NCBI GenBank assembly: GCA_947090765.1
Contig: OX352322.1
Coordinates: forward strand, 6,131,001 to 6,195,000
DNA: 64,000 nt
Origin: Pseudomonas sp. MM223
Lineage (GTDB): Bacteria > Pseudomonadota > Gammaproteobacteria > Pseudomonadales > Pseudomonadaceae
Direction: 5' to 3'
A program made the position numbers and the translations under genes. The first letter of the stretch is position 1; each line of letters begins with the position of its first letter. The notes beneath the pieces were generated by a model. It saw only the letters and a list, made by a program, of their open reading frames with translations, did no database searches and was not told the origin of the DNA. Positions 43,218-52,549 of this stretch are shown one piece after another.

Positions 43218-44186
43218 GTGGCGCGAACGCTGATCCGCAAGAACCCGAGCAACTTCAAGACACTGCCACTGCATGTCGAGGCAACGCCCGAAGGGCTGAT
43301 CTACCAGAGCATCGGCATGCCGCTGAACTTTGCCCAGACCCAACAGCGGCGCAAGTCCATCCAGCTGCCCGACACGCAACGCTTTGTGGTTGAACTGGCC
43401 AACCTGGGTGTGTCGGTACGCCTTACCCTGCATTGGCAAAACCGCGATTACTGGGTGTTGGTACGTCAGCGTCGCCAAGACCGGGGCGATGTGGTGTTGA
43501 AACTGATTTCTGGCTATGTACCGGCGCAGGAGTTGAACCTGCCGTTGCACACGGCTGTTCAGGAAGTGGCCGAGGAATGCCTGCTGGAAACCCCGGAAGG
43601 CTGGCTGGGCGGGCGCTTCAACGATACCTGGCTGCCGGTCCCGTACGCCGCGGCCCTGCATTATCGCGAAGCACCGCACTTCTTGCTGGCCCCGGAGTCC
43701 GGCGCCGCCCGCCCCGTACATTGCGGCAACCTGATGCTGCTGGAGCGGCCACGGGCCTATGTGCACTTGCCCACCGCCTCGCTGCAACTGATCTACGACA
43801 TGCGCCTGCAGGTGCCCCGAGAAGCCAAGAAACTCAGCCTGTTTCACGTCGATGAGCGGCTGGAGGGCGGCCAGCTGGTGGCCCGCCTCAACCGCAAACG
43901 GCCAGACCTGTACCTGATGCCGTTGAAAGACGGCCAACCGTTGGCCGAGCTGTATACGCTGAAGAAGGACGAGCTGGTGCCGGCAAGCACACGCGGGCTG
44001 TACCTGGCCGAGAGTTTTGCCCGGCAGGAAGGCTGGGTAGTGACGGACGAGCGGGTGCGCTGGAAGGACTGGGTGAAGCAGCAGGGTTTGGTGGAGAGCA
44101 AGCCGGCGCGGGCGTCGCACCTGCAGCGCTTTGGCGACAAGGCACGGGCATTGCTGGCGCGGGCCCGTACTGGCCTGAATAAGTGA
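43218..44186 (+). CDS. Conserved protein of unknown function with a degenerate Nudix-like box
   Basis: 322 aa; I do not recognise a characterised family. There is no signal peptide or membrane helix. A central stretch (about residues 95-125) reads GYVPAQE, then nine residues, then QEVAEECLL. That resembles a Nudix box whose Arg is replaced by Gln, whose Gly is replaced by Leu and whose spacing is two residues longer. The C-terminal third is rich in Lys/Arg and Leu. An AAGGAGG site precedes the start. Some databases call homologues metal ABC transporter ATPases, but no Walker motifs are visible. Confidence 0.7.
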   Translation: MARTLIRKNPSNFKTLPLHVEATPEGLIYQSIGMPLNFAQTQQRRKSIQLPDTQRFVVELANLGVSVRLTLHWQNRDYWVLVRQRRQDRGDVVLKLISGYVPAQELNLPLHTAVQEVAEECLLETPEGWLGGRFNDTWLPVPYAAALHYREAPHFLLAPESGAARPVHCGNLMLLERPRAYVHLPTASLQLIYDMRLQVPREAKKLSLFHVDERLEGGQLVARLNRKRPDLYLMPLKDGQPLAELYTLKKDELVPASTRGLYLAESFARQEGWVVTDERVRWKDWVKQQGLVESKPARASHLQRFGDKARALLARARTGLNK

Positions 44187-44189
44187 TAT

Positions 44190-44311
44190 TGGGGCTGCTT
44201 TGCAGCCCGTTCGCGGCACAAGGCCGCTCCTACAGGGACCGCGTTAACAATGGCTTACGCGATCCCTGTAGGAGCGGCCTTGTGCCGCGAACGGGCCGCG
44301 AAGCGGCCCCA
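44190..44311. repeat. REP pair before hldE
   Basis: Inverted arms at 44190-44239 and 44260-44311 each carry tgtaggagcggccttgtgcc and a GC palindrome. The right arm ends seven bases from the hldE stop. Confidence 0.88.
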
Positions 44312-44317
44312 GCGGTA

Positions 44318-45739
44318 TCAGTTCTTGCGAATCTTCTCGACAATTGCCGTGGTCGAGCTGTTCTCGACCAGGCCCAGCACCTTCACGGTACCGCCATACG
44401 CCTTGACGATGTCAGCGCCTACTACCTGGTCGATGCCATAGTCGCCACCCTTGACCAGCACATCCGGCTTGACCTGGCTCAGCAGGTTTTCCGGCGTGCC
44501 CTCCGGGAAGCTGATCACCCAGTCCACCGCGCCCAAGCCGGCCAGCACAGCCATACGCCGGTCGACGCTGTTGATCGGCCGGCCCGGCCCTTTCAGACGG
44601 CTGACCGAGGCGTCGTCGTTGACCGCGACGATCAGGCGGTCGCCTTGGGCCCGAGCCTGCTCCAGGTAGGTGACATGCCCGGCATGCAGGATGTCGAAGC
44701 AGCCGTTGGTGAAGACGATCTTCTCTTTGTGCGCCCGTGCATCATCGATGGCCAGCAGCAGTTGCTCCAGGCCCAGCACACCGCGTTCGGAGCCTTCCTC
44801 GCGCTGGATTGCCCGGCGCAGCTCGGGGGCACTGATCGCGGCCGTACCCAGCTTGCCTACCACAATACCTGCCGCCAGGTTGGCCAGGGCCACCGCGTGG
44901 GGCAGGTCCTCGCCAGCCGCAATGGCCGCTGCGAGGGTGGAAATGACGGTATCACCGGCACCGGTCACATCGAACACTTCACGCGCCCGCGCCGGCAGGT
45001 GCAGCGCTGGCTGGCCAACGCGCAGCAGGGTCATGCCGTGCTCGCCACGAGTGACCAGCACGGCCCCCAGATCCAGCTCCTGCAGCAGCTGCAAACCTTT
45101 GGCGACCAGTTCGGCCTCATCGGCGCAACGGCCAACGATGGCCTCGAACTCGCTGAGGTTCGGGGTGATCAGGCTGGCGCCGCGGTAGATGGAAAAATCC
45201 TTGCCCTTGGGGTCGGCCAGTACCGGAATGCCCTTGGCCCGCGCCGCCTGGATCAGGCTTTGGTGATTCTTCAGTGCGCCTTTGCCGTAGTCGGACAAGA
45301 CCAGCACCTTGACGCCTTCGAGCAGGCTGTCGACTTCCGCCCCCAAAGACAGCGGATCGGTGGCGAACGGCTCTTCGAAATCGATACGCAGCAACTGCTG
45401 GTGACGGCTCATGACCCGCAGCTTGACGATGGTCGGCTGGTGCGCGATGCGCTGGAACACCGAGCGCACCCCCGCAGCCTGCAGGCTGTTGGCCAGGCTG
45501 TCGGCAGCCTCGTCCTGGCCGGTAACGCCGATCAGCGAAGCCGGTGCGCCCAGGGCGGCGATGTTCAAGGCAACGTTGGCCGCGCCGCCGGGGCGGTCCT
45601 CGATCTGATCGACCTTGACCACCGGCACTGGCGCTTCAGGCGAGATACGCGAAGTACCGCCATGCCAGTAGCGGTCGAGCATGACATCGCCGACCACCAG
45701 AACCGGGGCTTGATCGAAACGCGGCATGGACAACTTCAT
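44318..45739 (-). CDS. hldE: HldE, bifunctional heptose 7-phosphate kinase / heptose 1-phosphate adenylyltransferase
   Basis: 473 aa from the ATG at 45739 ([10 protein letters not shown]). The N-terminal ribokinase-type kinase (about 1-320) has [13 protein letters not shown] and [10 protein letters not shown]. The C-terminal nucleotidyltransferase (about 340-473) has [12 protein letters not shown], with the HxGH-type motif. It makes ADP-heptose for the LPS inner core and is downstream of msbA, with 130 bases between. Confidence 0.97.
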   Translation of the reverse strand: MKLSMPRFDQAPVLVVGDVMLDRYWHGGTSRISPEAPVPVVKVDQIEDRPGGAANVALNIAALGAPASLIGVTGQDEAADSLANSLQAAGVRSVFQRIAHQPTIVKLRVMSRHQQLLRIDFEEPFATDPLSLGAEVDSLLEGVKVLVLSDYGKGALKNHQSLIQAARAKGIPVLADPKGKDFSIYRGASLITPNLSEFEAIVGRCADEAELVAKGLQLLQELDLGAVLVTRGEHGMTLLRVGQPALHLPARAREVFDVTGAGDTVISTLAAAIAAGEDLPHAVALANLAAGIVVGKLGTAAISAPELRRAIQREEGSERGVLGLEQLLLAIDDARAHKEKIVFTNGCFDILHAGHVTYLEQARAQGDRLIVAVNDDASVSRLKGPGRPINSVDRRMAVLAGLGAVDWVISFPEGTPENLLSQVKPDVLVKGGDYGIDQVVGADIVKAYGGTVKVLGLVENSSTTAIVEKIRKN

Positions 45740-45836
45740 GGGCAACCCATATGGAAATAATGAACAGGGGCAGGATATTAGCACAGGGTAGACGACGGCT
45801 TTATGGCCAGATCACCCGCGGAAAATTCCCGTGACA

Positions 45837-45859
45837 ATCGGGGCCGTTACGGCCCCGAT
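45837..45859 (-). terminator. Hairpin between msbA and hldE
   Basis: atcggggcc (45837-45845) pairs perfectly with ggccccgat (45851-45859). Only a weak T-rich tail follows on the minus strand, so it is a possible partial terminator. Confidence 0.55.
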
Positions 45860-45869
45860 CAGGGAGGAC

Positions 45870-47678
45870 TCAGGTGATATCGGCCTTGACCGGCTCATCC
45901 AGGCCCATGGCGTGCAGGCGGGCATAATGGCCATTAGCCGCGAGCAGCTCGGCATGGGTGCCACGCTCGACCAGACGGCCTTGGTCCATGACCAGGATCT
46001 GGTCGGCCTTCTCGATGGTCGACAGGCGGTGGGCGATCACCAGCGTAGTGCGGCCTTGCATCACATGGTCCAGGGCAGCCTGGATGTGGCGCTCGGACTC
46101 GGTATCCAGGGCCGAGGTGGCTTCGTCAAGAATCAGCAGCGGCGCGTTCTTCAGCAGCGCCCGGGCAATAGCCAGGCGCTGGCGCTGGCCACCAGAAAGC
46201 AGCACACCGTTTTCACCCACGTCGGTATCAAAGCCCTTGGGCAAGCGGTCGACGAACTCCTTGGCGTAGGCATCGGCCGCAGCGGCTTCGATGTCTGCGC
46301 GGGGGGCGCCCGCCAGATCGCCATAGGCGATGTTGTTGGCCACGGTGTCGTTGAACAGTGTGACATGCTGGGTCACCTGCGAAACGTGGCGACGCAGGTT
46401 GCGCAGGCGGTAGTTCTCGATTTCCACGCCATCGAGCAGGATCTGCCCCTGGTCGTGGTGATAGAAACGCGGGATCAACGCCGCCAGGGTCGACTTGCCG
46501 CTGCCAGAGCGGCCGACCAGGGCGATCATCTGTCCAGGCTCGGCGACAAAGCTGATGTCGCTCAGCACTTCACGCTCGGTACCCGGGTAGGTGAAGCTCA
46601 GGTTGCGCACTTCCAGGCGCCCTTCCACACGCTCCTTCTCGACAGTACCGGTGTCCAGCTCAGGCTCTTCGTCCAGTTGCTCGAAGATGCTTTCTGCACC
46701 TGCCAGGCCCTTCTGGATGGTCGGCTCGACTTCCGACAGCTGGCGAATCGGTTTTGGCAGCAGGCCGGCGGCGGTGATGTAGGCCACCAAGTCGCCGGCG
46801 GTGGACTCACCACGCAGGAACAGCACCAGGAACATCAGCGCGGCCATGGCGCTGTAGATCACCAGTTGCAGCATCGGCGTATACAGCGAGCCGGTCTTGG
46901 TCATGCGCAGCTGCTTGTCGGTGTTGCTCTGGCTGGCCTTGCTGAAACGCTGTTCCTCGTAGGCCTCGCCACCGAAGCTGCGCACCACGCGGTAACCCTG
47001 GATGGTTTCCGAGGCAACGTGGGTGACATCGCCCATGGCCACCTGGATCTTCTTGCTCTGCTTGCGGAATTTTTTGCTGGCAACGCTGACCATCACCGCA
47101 ATCACCGGCAGGATGGCAACCATCACCAAAGTGAGGTGCCAGTTCATCCACAGCAGGTAGGCGAACAGGAACACCACGGTCAGGCCTTCACGGATGACCA
47201 CCTTGATGGCATCGGTAGCAGCACCGGTGACCATGGTCACGTTGAAGGTGATACGCGAAATCAGGTGCCCGGAGTTGTGGTTGTCGAAGTAGCGGTTGGG
47301 CAGTACCAGCAGCTTGTTGAACAACTCCACCCGCAGGTCGTGCACCAGGCACAGGGAAACCTTGGCCAGGAAATAGTTGCCAAGGAACGACCCCAGGCCC
47401 TGCCACGCAGCGATCAGGATGATCAGCAAGGGCACCGCCTGCAGCAATTGCAGGTCGCGCAGGTAGGGGACGTTGGGGAACAACACCGCTTCGGGGTTGC
47501 TCAGCCCGTCGACAAAGTACTTGAGGATGCCGGCCAGCATCGGCTGGGTCGAGGCAAAGATCACGAAACCGACAATGCTCAGCAGGAAAATGCCGACATA
47601 GGGTTTCACATAGCTCAACAGCCGGAAGTAGATCTTCAGGCTGGAGGTGTGCTCCGCTGGTCGCGGTGTTTCGGCCAT
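45870..47678 (-). CDS. msbA: MsbA, lipid A export ABC transporter
   Basis: 602 aa. Six membrane helices (first about 25-50), then an ABC domain with Walker A GRSGSGKS, signature LSGGQRQR, Walker B LLILDEATSALD and the H-loop VIAHRLS. It flips lipid A-core across the inner membrane. It starts 15 bases after the waaL stop. Confidence 0.97.
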   Translation of the reverse strand: MAETPRPAEHTSSLKIYFRLLSYVKPYVGIFLLSIVGFVIFASTQPMLAGILKYFVDGLSNPEAVLFPNVPYLRDLQLLQAVPLLIILIAAWQGLGSFLGNYFLAKVSLCLVHDLRVELFNKLLVLPNRYFDNHNSGHLISRITFNVTMVTGAATDAIKVVIREGLTVVFLFAYLLWMNWHLTLVMVAILPVIAVMVSVASKKFRKQSKKIQVAMGDVTHVASETIQGYRVVRSFGGEAYEEQRFSKASQSNTDKQLRMTKTGSLYTPMLQLVIYSAMAALMFLVLFLRGESTAGDLVAYITAAGLLPKPIRQLSEVEPTIQKGLAGAESIFEQLDEEPELDTGTVEKERVEGRLEVRNLSFTYPGTEREVLSDISFVAEPGQMIALVGRSGSGKSTLAALIPRFYHHDQGQILLDGVEIENYRLRNLRRHVSQVTQHVTLFNDTVANNIAYGDLAGAPRADIEAAAADAYAKEFVDRLPKGFDTDVGENGVLLSGGQRQRLAIARALLKNAPLLILDEATSALDTESERHIQAALDHVMQGRTTLVIAHRLSTIEKADQILVMDQGRLVERGTHAELLAANGHYARLHAMGLDEPVKADIT

Positions 47679-47693
47679 TATCGAGCTCGCTGT

Positions 47694-48869
47694 TCAGGTT
47701 GAACCGGAAATTTTACCACAGGCGTCATTTTCGGCACGCCCCCATGGCAGCATCATGGCAAGGCCGACAGGCAACCAGCTGATGAACCATTCGGCGCGCG
47801 GCGTCCCCGTCAGGCTGGCGGCGTCAAATTGCATGGACAGGGTCGAGTACACCCAGAAGCCAAGTAGGATCTTGCCGAACAGCGTGCCGCGGGCGCGGAC
47901 GATTTCAGCCAGGGTGTACAGCCATACCATGACCCACAGCAACATGCCGGGCAGGCCCATTTCCACTGCAATGTGGGTGAACATGTTGTGCGTGTGGTCG
48001 AAGTGTCTCGCGCCGACGATGACGTCGTAGGCAGCACCCAGACCCAGGCCAGTCCAGGGGTGCGCGGCGACCATGTCGACCACGGAGTGGAAAATTTCCG
48101 GCCGATGGGACACGCCGCGCTTGGCGATGATGTCGTACACGGCATAGAAGGCAACGCAGGTAGCAATAAGCGCCAGAATCGAAAACACCCGGCTGTGGCG
48201 GTCACGGAACCACAGCGGTGCAATCACCACGGTGATCACCAGGGCCAGAATTGCACCGCGGCTCTGGCTGAGCATGGCGAAGGCCCCCAGGCAAACCAGT
48301 GCCACCAGCCACAGCAGTTGCATGCCACGCTGGCGTGGGGGCTCGTAAAGCATCAAGAGCACCGCCGAGCCGATCACATAGGCGCCCAGGATCGGGTGCG
48401 ATACCTCGCCAATACCTGCCAAACGGGTCAGTATCGGTTTGCCAAGCACGCCATAGTAGTTGATGACCGAAATCAGCGCGGCAACGGCCAGCAGCGCGCT
48501 GCCTATCAGCAGTAACTGGCGAATGCGGGCCTGGCCAAGCTGCGCCAACAGCGGGAACGCCATCAGAAACACCAGGATGTAGATAAGGCGCTTGATCTCA
48601 CGCCCCGCATTCTCGGCAGGCGACCAGGCCAGGCTCAGCCCGCTCCACGCCAACAACAGCAACACACTCAGCCAGAGCGCCGGCTGACGCTTCCAGGCCT
48701 GCACCAACACCTCACGGGCGGACCACGCCAGCACCAAGGTCGGTAGCCACAGGAACAACACCAGGCCTTGCTGATAAATCTTGTTGCTCGGTGCCAGGGC
48801 AATCCCCGCCAGGAACCAGACCAGACCCAATCCTAACCAAGCCCGTGCCCAGTTTTTTTGATACAACAT
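47694..48869 (-). CDS. waaL: WaaL-type O-antigen ligase family protein
   Basis: 391 aa from the ATG at 48869 (MLYQKNWARAW), chosen because GGGGGAAAGG precedes it; an ATG at 48902 is possible but has no Shine-Dalgarno. About ten to twelve helices surround a periplasmic loop with HPWTGLGLGAAYD and the HFDHTHNMF stretch that holds the catalytic-type His of the Wzy/WaaL fold. It joins O-antigen or related polymer to lipid A-core on the periplasmic face. Position beside msbA matches P. aeruginosa. Confidence 0.85.
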   Translation of the reverse strand: MLYQKNWARAWLGLGLVWFLAGIALAPSNKIYQQGLVLFLWLPTLVLAWSAREVLVQAWKRQPALWLSVLLLLAWSGLSLAWSPAENAGREIKRLIYILVFLMAFPLLAQLGQARIRQLLLIGSALLAVAALISVINYYGVLGKPILTRLAGIGEVSHPILGAYVIGSAVLLMLYEPPRQRGMQLLWLVALVCLGAFAMLSQSRGAILALVITVVIAPLWFRDRHSRVFSILALIATCVAFYAVYDIIAKRGVSHRPEIFHSVVDMVAAHPWTGLGLGAAYDVIVGARHFDHTHNMFTHIAVEMGLPGMLLWVMVWLYTLAEIVRARGTLFGKILLGFWVYSTLSMQFDAASLTGTPRAEWFISWLPVGLAMMLPWGRAENDACGKISGST

Positions 48870-48969
48870 CCTTTCCCCCGATGAATCAAAGACAACATCC
48901 ATGGTGTAACAGCATTATTTTCGGCATTATTGCCGGTCATTTTGTTCGCCAGACGACAAGGCTCTATTC

Positions 48970-49575
48970 ATGCAATGCTCCCGGCTCACCCAGGTCGACT
49001 TCGATCAGCTGACACAAGGCGCACAGGTGCTTGAGGCAGATAGCCATGGCGCCAAAGTCTACCTGCTCAAGGATGGGAATTTCCTCAAGGTTTTTCGTAG
49101 GAAGCGGCTTATTTCATCTGCGCTACTGCGCCCGTACTCGCAACGCTTCGTCGACAACGCCGCGCGCCTGGCGCAACTGGGTATCCCGACCCTCGAAGTG
49201 ATCAGCCAGCACAAGCTCGACCTGCCAGGCCGCACCGCCGTGCTGTATCGCCCGCTACCAGGGCGCACCCTGCTGCAGATGTCGCGCGATGACGGGTTCA
49301 GCTGGGACACCTACCTGCCGCAACTGATCCAGCTGGTTCGCCAGTTGCACCACAGCGGTGTGTACTTCCGCTCGCTGCACCTTGGCAATGTGGTGGTTAC
49401 CCCTGAACAACAGCTCGGCCTGATCGATGTGGCCGACATGCGTTTCCTGCGTCCGCCACTGTCGGCACGCATGATTCGGCGCAATGTGCAGCACATGGTG
49501 CGCTATATCGAGCGGGAGAACCTCGGCGACCGGTTCCCCCTCGCTGCGTTCGAGGCCGCCCTGCTGGCCCGCTGA
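48970..49575 (+). CDS. LPS kinase-like protein (toluene-tolerance family)
   Basis: 201 aa. The fold is a short protein-kinase-like one: FLKVFRRKRLIS gives the ATP-site Lys, RSLHLGNVVV stands where kinases have HxDxxxxN, and GLIDVADMRF stands for the DFG region. The catalytic Asp is replaced by Ser. Relatives phosphorylate heptose in the inner core or are named toluene tolerance proteins. It is the only plus-strand gene in the cluster, convergent with the next gene with a two-base gap. Confidence 0.7.
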   Translation: MQCSRLTQVDFDQLTQGAQVLEADSHGAKVYLLKDGNFLKVFRRKRLISSALLRPYSQRFVDNAARLAQLGIPTLEVISQHKLDLPGRTAVLYRPLPGRTLLQMSRDDGFSWDTYLPQLIQLVRQLHHSGVYFRSLHLGNVVVTPEQQLGLIDVADMRFLRPPLSARMIRRNVQHMVRYIERENLGDRFPLAAFEAALLAR

Positions 49576-49577
49576 AA

Positions 49578-50669
49578 TCAGTTGCGCAGCAGGTTCTGCG
49601 AGCCATTGCAGAAGGCCTGCCAGGCTTGCTCCGGCGCCAGCGCCTGACGCTGCTGCGCGGCCACCGCCGGGGCACTGAGGGCTGTGCAACGCTTGATCGC
49701 CTCGGCCCAGGCCCCCTCATCGGCGACCGGCAGGTAGCCGCCGGTATCCTGCAACTGCTCGCGAAACACCTGCAGGTCGCTGCACACCACCGGTACGTCA
49801 GCCATGACGGCCTCCTGCACCACCAGCCCCAGCCCTTCGGCACGTGAAGGTACCAGCAGCCAATCGAACGCCCGGTACAACTGTGGCAGGTCTTCACGGT
49901 GACCGCGCAGGTGAACACGCCCGACCAGGCCCAACGCATCGATACGCTGCTGCAGCACCGCGTGCAGAGGCCCTTCACCAATGATTGCCAACTGCAGGTC
50001 CGGCTGCTGAGCACTGGCCTTGGCAAACGCCTCGATCAACATCTCGAAACCTTTGCTTTCCACCAACCGCCCTACCGCGCCCAGCATGACAGCAGTTACC
50101 GGAGGTAACTGCAGCGCCTGCCTGGCCTCGTCACGGCTCAGCAACGGTTCGACAAACGCCAGGGGGTCGAGTGCCATGCGCAGGGTTTGTACCGGCCTGC
50201 CCAAGTCATGCTCCAGTGATTCAGCCAAGGTGTGCGAGACCGCAGCAATGCTCAGGCGCTCGGCCGGGAGCATACGCAACAGGCGCACATCACTGCTGTT
50301 CAAGCGCGTCTTGCCATGGAACAGCACCTTGGCTCGCACCTGCGGAAAATCCTGCAGCAGTGGCAAGACCAAACGCGCGACACCAATACCGTCGAGCAGC
50401 ACGATTTCGGCCTTGGCCTCGGCCAGCGCCTTGCGCAAACGCATGCGCAACCACGGCCGCAGCAGGCGCCACAGATGCCGGCCTTTCAGCGCGCGTGGCG
50501 GCATGTGCCACTCCCGGGTCGAGCCAAGCCCACAGCACAGCCCGCTGCCCAGCAGCAACCAGTTACTGATTCGGGCGTCGGTGCCTGCGTGCGACAGCAC
50601 TTGCCGGTGCACCTTGTGGATGGACATGTACGGCGTTCCACCCGCCCACATCATATTGACGATGTTCAT
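49578..50669 (-). CDS. Glycosyltransferase family 4 protein
   Basis: 363 aa from the ATG at 50669 (MNIVNMMWAGGTPY) with GAGAGG just upstream; an in-frame ATG at 50717 would overlap the next gene. The C-terminal GT-B half has MLGAVGRLVESKGFEML and PSRAEGLGLVVQEAVM with the nucleotide-sugar Glu. An outer-core sugar transferase is likely from position, but the sugar is unknown. Confidence 0.8.
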   Translation of the reverse strand: MNIVNMMWAGGTPYMSIHKVHRQVLSHAGTDARISNWLLLGSGLCCGLGSTREWHMPPRALKGRHLWRLLRPWLRMRLRKALAEAKAEIVLLDGIGVARLVLPLLQDFPQVRAKVLFHGKTRLNSSDVRLLRMLPAERLSIAAVSHTLAESLEHDLGRPVQTLRMALDPLAFVEPLLSRDEARQALQLPPVTAVMLGAVGRLVESKGFEMLIEAFAKASAQQPDLQLAIIGEGPLHAVLQQRIDALGLVGRVHLRGHREDLPQLYRAFDWLLVPSRAEGLGLVVQEAVMADVPVVCSDLQVFREQLQDTGGYLPVADEGAWAEAIKRCTALSAPAVAAQQRQALAPEQAWQAFCNGSQNLLRN

Positions 50670-50706
50670 GGGCCCTCTCCCGTTCATGTCAGATGGGACA
50701 GCGACT

Positions 50707-51480
50707 TCATTGAACAAAAAGGGTGATTCCCATGCCGATCAAGGCACCCGCCACCAGCGTCAATGCCAGCTTGATCCGGTCACGTTGACGACGCTTGGCC
50801 TTGCGCTCCACTTCTATGGGCAAGGTCACGTGATTACCGAACCCTGTGTGCAATACTGCATCACCCTCCAAGGTGACCGCTGTCAGATTCAACTCAGCGT
50901 AACGCCGGGAAAGCGCCTTCTCTCCAGCATAGGCGGCAAATGGCGCACAGCGCTGGTAATCGCTCAATCGACGCAGGCCGGGGTTGAGCGAAAACGCCTG
51001 CCATTCGGCCTTGTCGGACAGCAGCGGGTAGCACGGCACACCGGCGATGATCTGGCGATCGCCCAAGTGGATGTACGGGCTGTGGATGGCCAGGTCATGT
51101 GCATGGCTACGCAACCACACCTGCAAAAGGTTGGGGCTGACCTCCAGGATGGCCCGCGAATCTTCGACAAAGCCCTGGCGGTAGAAATGCCAGTCGTCCT
51201 CGCAGTGGAAGATGTACGGCGTCTTGACGTGGCTGTACGCCAGGTCGATTGACGGCAACTGGCCGAGCTTGGGCCGGTTGACGAATACCTTGCAGTACGG
51301 TTTCCAGTGCTCCGGCACAGCGCCATGCACGGCATCGTCACCGGAATCTTCGGTGATGAACACTTCGCGAATAGGCGCGGTGTTGTAGCGATCGAAACTC
51401 TCAAGGGTGTCTTTGAGCAGATCGAACCGCCCACAACTGGTCACGACAAGCGTGACATCACTTTCTTCTGAAAAGCGCAC
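50707..51480 (-). CDS. Glycosyltransferase family 2-like protein with C-terminal membrane anchor
   Basis: 257 aa. The GT-A fold is seen in LVVTSCGRFDLLKDTLESFD, with HCEDDW as the metal-binding DXD-like motif. A basic stretch (KAKRRQRDR) precedes a last helix (about 238-256), so it is tail-anchored to the inner membrane. The sugar is unknown; it may add to the LPS outer core. Confidence 0.78.
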   Translation of the reverse strand: MRFSEESDVTLVVTSCGRFDLLKDTLESFDRYNTAPIREVFITEDSGDDAVHGAVPEHWKPYCKVFVNRPKLGQLPSIDLAYSHVKTPYIFHCEDDWHFYRQGFVEDSRAILEVSPNLLQVWLRSHAHDLAIHSPYIHLGDRQIIAGVPCYPLLSDKAEWQAFSLNPGLRRLSDYQRCAPFAAYAGEKALSRRYAELNLTAVTLEGDAVLHTGFGNHVTLPIEVERKAKRRQRDRIKLALTLVAGALIGMGITLFVQ

Positions 51481-51544
51481 CGGACTCCCTCCGCATTGCG
51501 ACTATCGGCTTTCAACACCCGCTCCTGGGCGCGAAAGCTCTTAT

Positions 51545-52501
51545 TTAGATGCCCAGCTTCAGGCGCAGCCGCTGCCAAGCAGACAGTGGTGGGTGGGGCC
51601 TGAGCGCCGGGCGCATGTGGTCGACGATGCTACGGCCTACCGCGGCGAAACTGAAACGGGAAACCGCCAGATGGCGGCCATTTTCTGCAATCCTCCGGGC
51701 CAGTTCAGGGTCTGCACGCAAATGACGGAGCTTTTCCTGAAGGGTCGGGATGTTGTCATAGAACACCACGTTGTGCATGTCTTGCAGGCCCAGTGCGCGG
51801 TTTTCTTCCTCGCCCTGGTTGTACGCCAGCAACACACAGCCACAGGCCATGGCTTCGAAGTTCTTGATCATGTATTCGCCCATGCCGACATCGGCACTGA
51901 CGAAGAAACGAATACGGTTGAGCGTGTTGCAATAGTCTTCACCCGACTTGGTGCGGGTTACCAGCAGATTCTCGACCTGCCCCAACTCATCCAGCAGCGC
52001 CTTGCGACCGCTGTAGGCCACGCTGTTGACACTGCCGACGAAGGCCAGTTCGATGTCGCGCTCACGCCCTTGGTCGGCCAGCAACTGCTCGTCATAGCCC
52101 TTGGGCACGAACACCGCGTCAAAACCCTCCTGGCGCAGGCGCTCGCTGACCATGTAACCAGAGCTGATCACCCGTGCCCATGGCAATTGGCGGTAATGAG
52201 CGCTGAATTTGCCGGTGTACTTGCACGGGATGTAGTTCTGGTAGGCGTCATGCTCGAGGATGACCAGGTTCGGTACGGTGCGAATAAAGGCAACCTGGCG
52301 GATTTCCTGCTTGAAACGCAGGAAGAACACGATGCGGTCATAACGCTCGACCTGCACTTCACGCTTGAAGTAGCGACGCAGGTTGCGCTGGTCTTCGCTG
52401 GTCAGCCAACGCAGGTCGCACTCGCAGTTGGCCGCGACGCCATCGTACAGGCGGTCGAGAATCGCCCGCTGTTCCTTCTGCACCAGAAATAGGACTTTCA
52501 T
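51545..52501 (-). CDS. Glycosyltransferase (Ssg-like by position)
   Basis: 318 aa from the ATG at 52501 (MKVLFLVQKEQ). The second half has ELAFVGSVNSVAYSGRK and MIKNFEAMACGCVLLAYN, typical of glycosyltransferases that use a C-terminal Glu-rich site. In P. aeruginosa the gene before dnpA is ssg, needed for cell-surface sugar and O-antigen; the match is by order only. The start follows dnpA by 48 bases. Confidence 0.72.
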   Translation of the reverse strand: MKVLFLVQKEQRAILDRLYDGVAANCECDLRWLTSEDQRNLRRYFKREVQVERYDRIVFFLRFKQEIRQVAFIRTVPNLVILEHDAYQNYIPCKYTGKFSAHYRQLPWARVISSGYMVSERLRQEGFDAVFVPKGYDEQLLADQGRERDIELAFVGSVNSVAYSGRKALLDELGQVENLLVTRTKSGEDYCNTLNRIRFFVSADVGMGEYMIKNFEAMACGCVLLAYNQGEEENRALGLQDMHNVVFYDNIPTLQEKLRHLRADPELARRIAENGRHLAVSRFSFAAVGRSIVDHMRPALRPHPPLSAWQRLRLKLGI

Positions 52502-52549
52502 TGCTTTCCTTGGGCGCTCTGCGCCATCGCGGTCAACCATGGGGCGTGC

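Noticed and set aside
43218..44186. ABC transporter ATPase
   Set aside because: No Walker A, signature or Walker B motif is visible in the protein.
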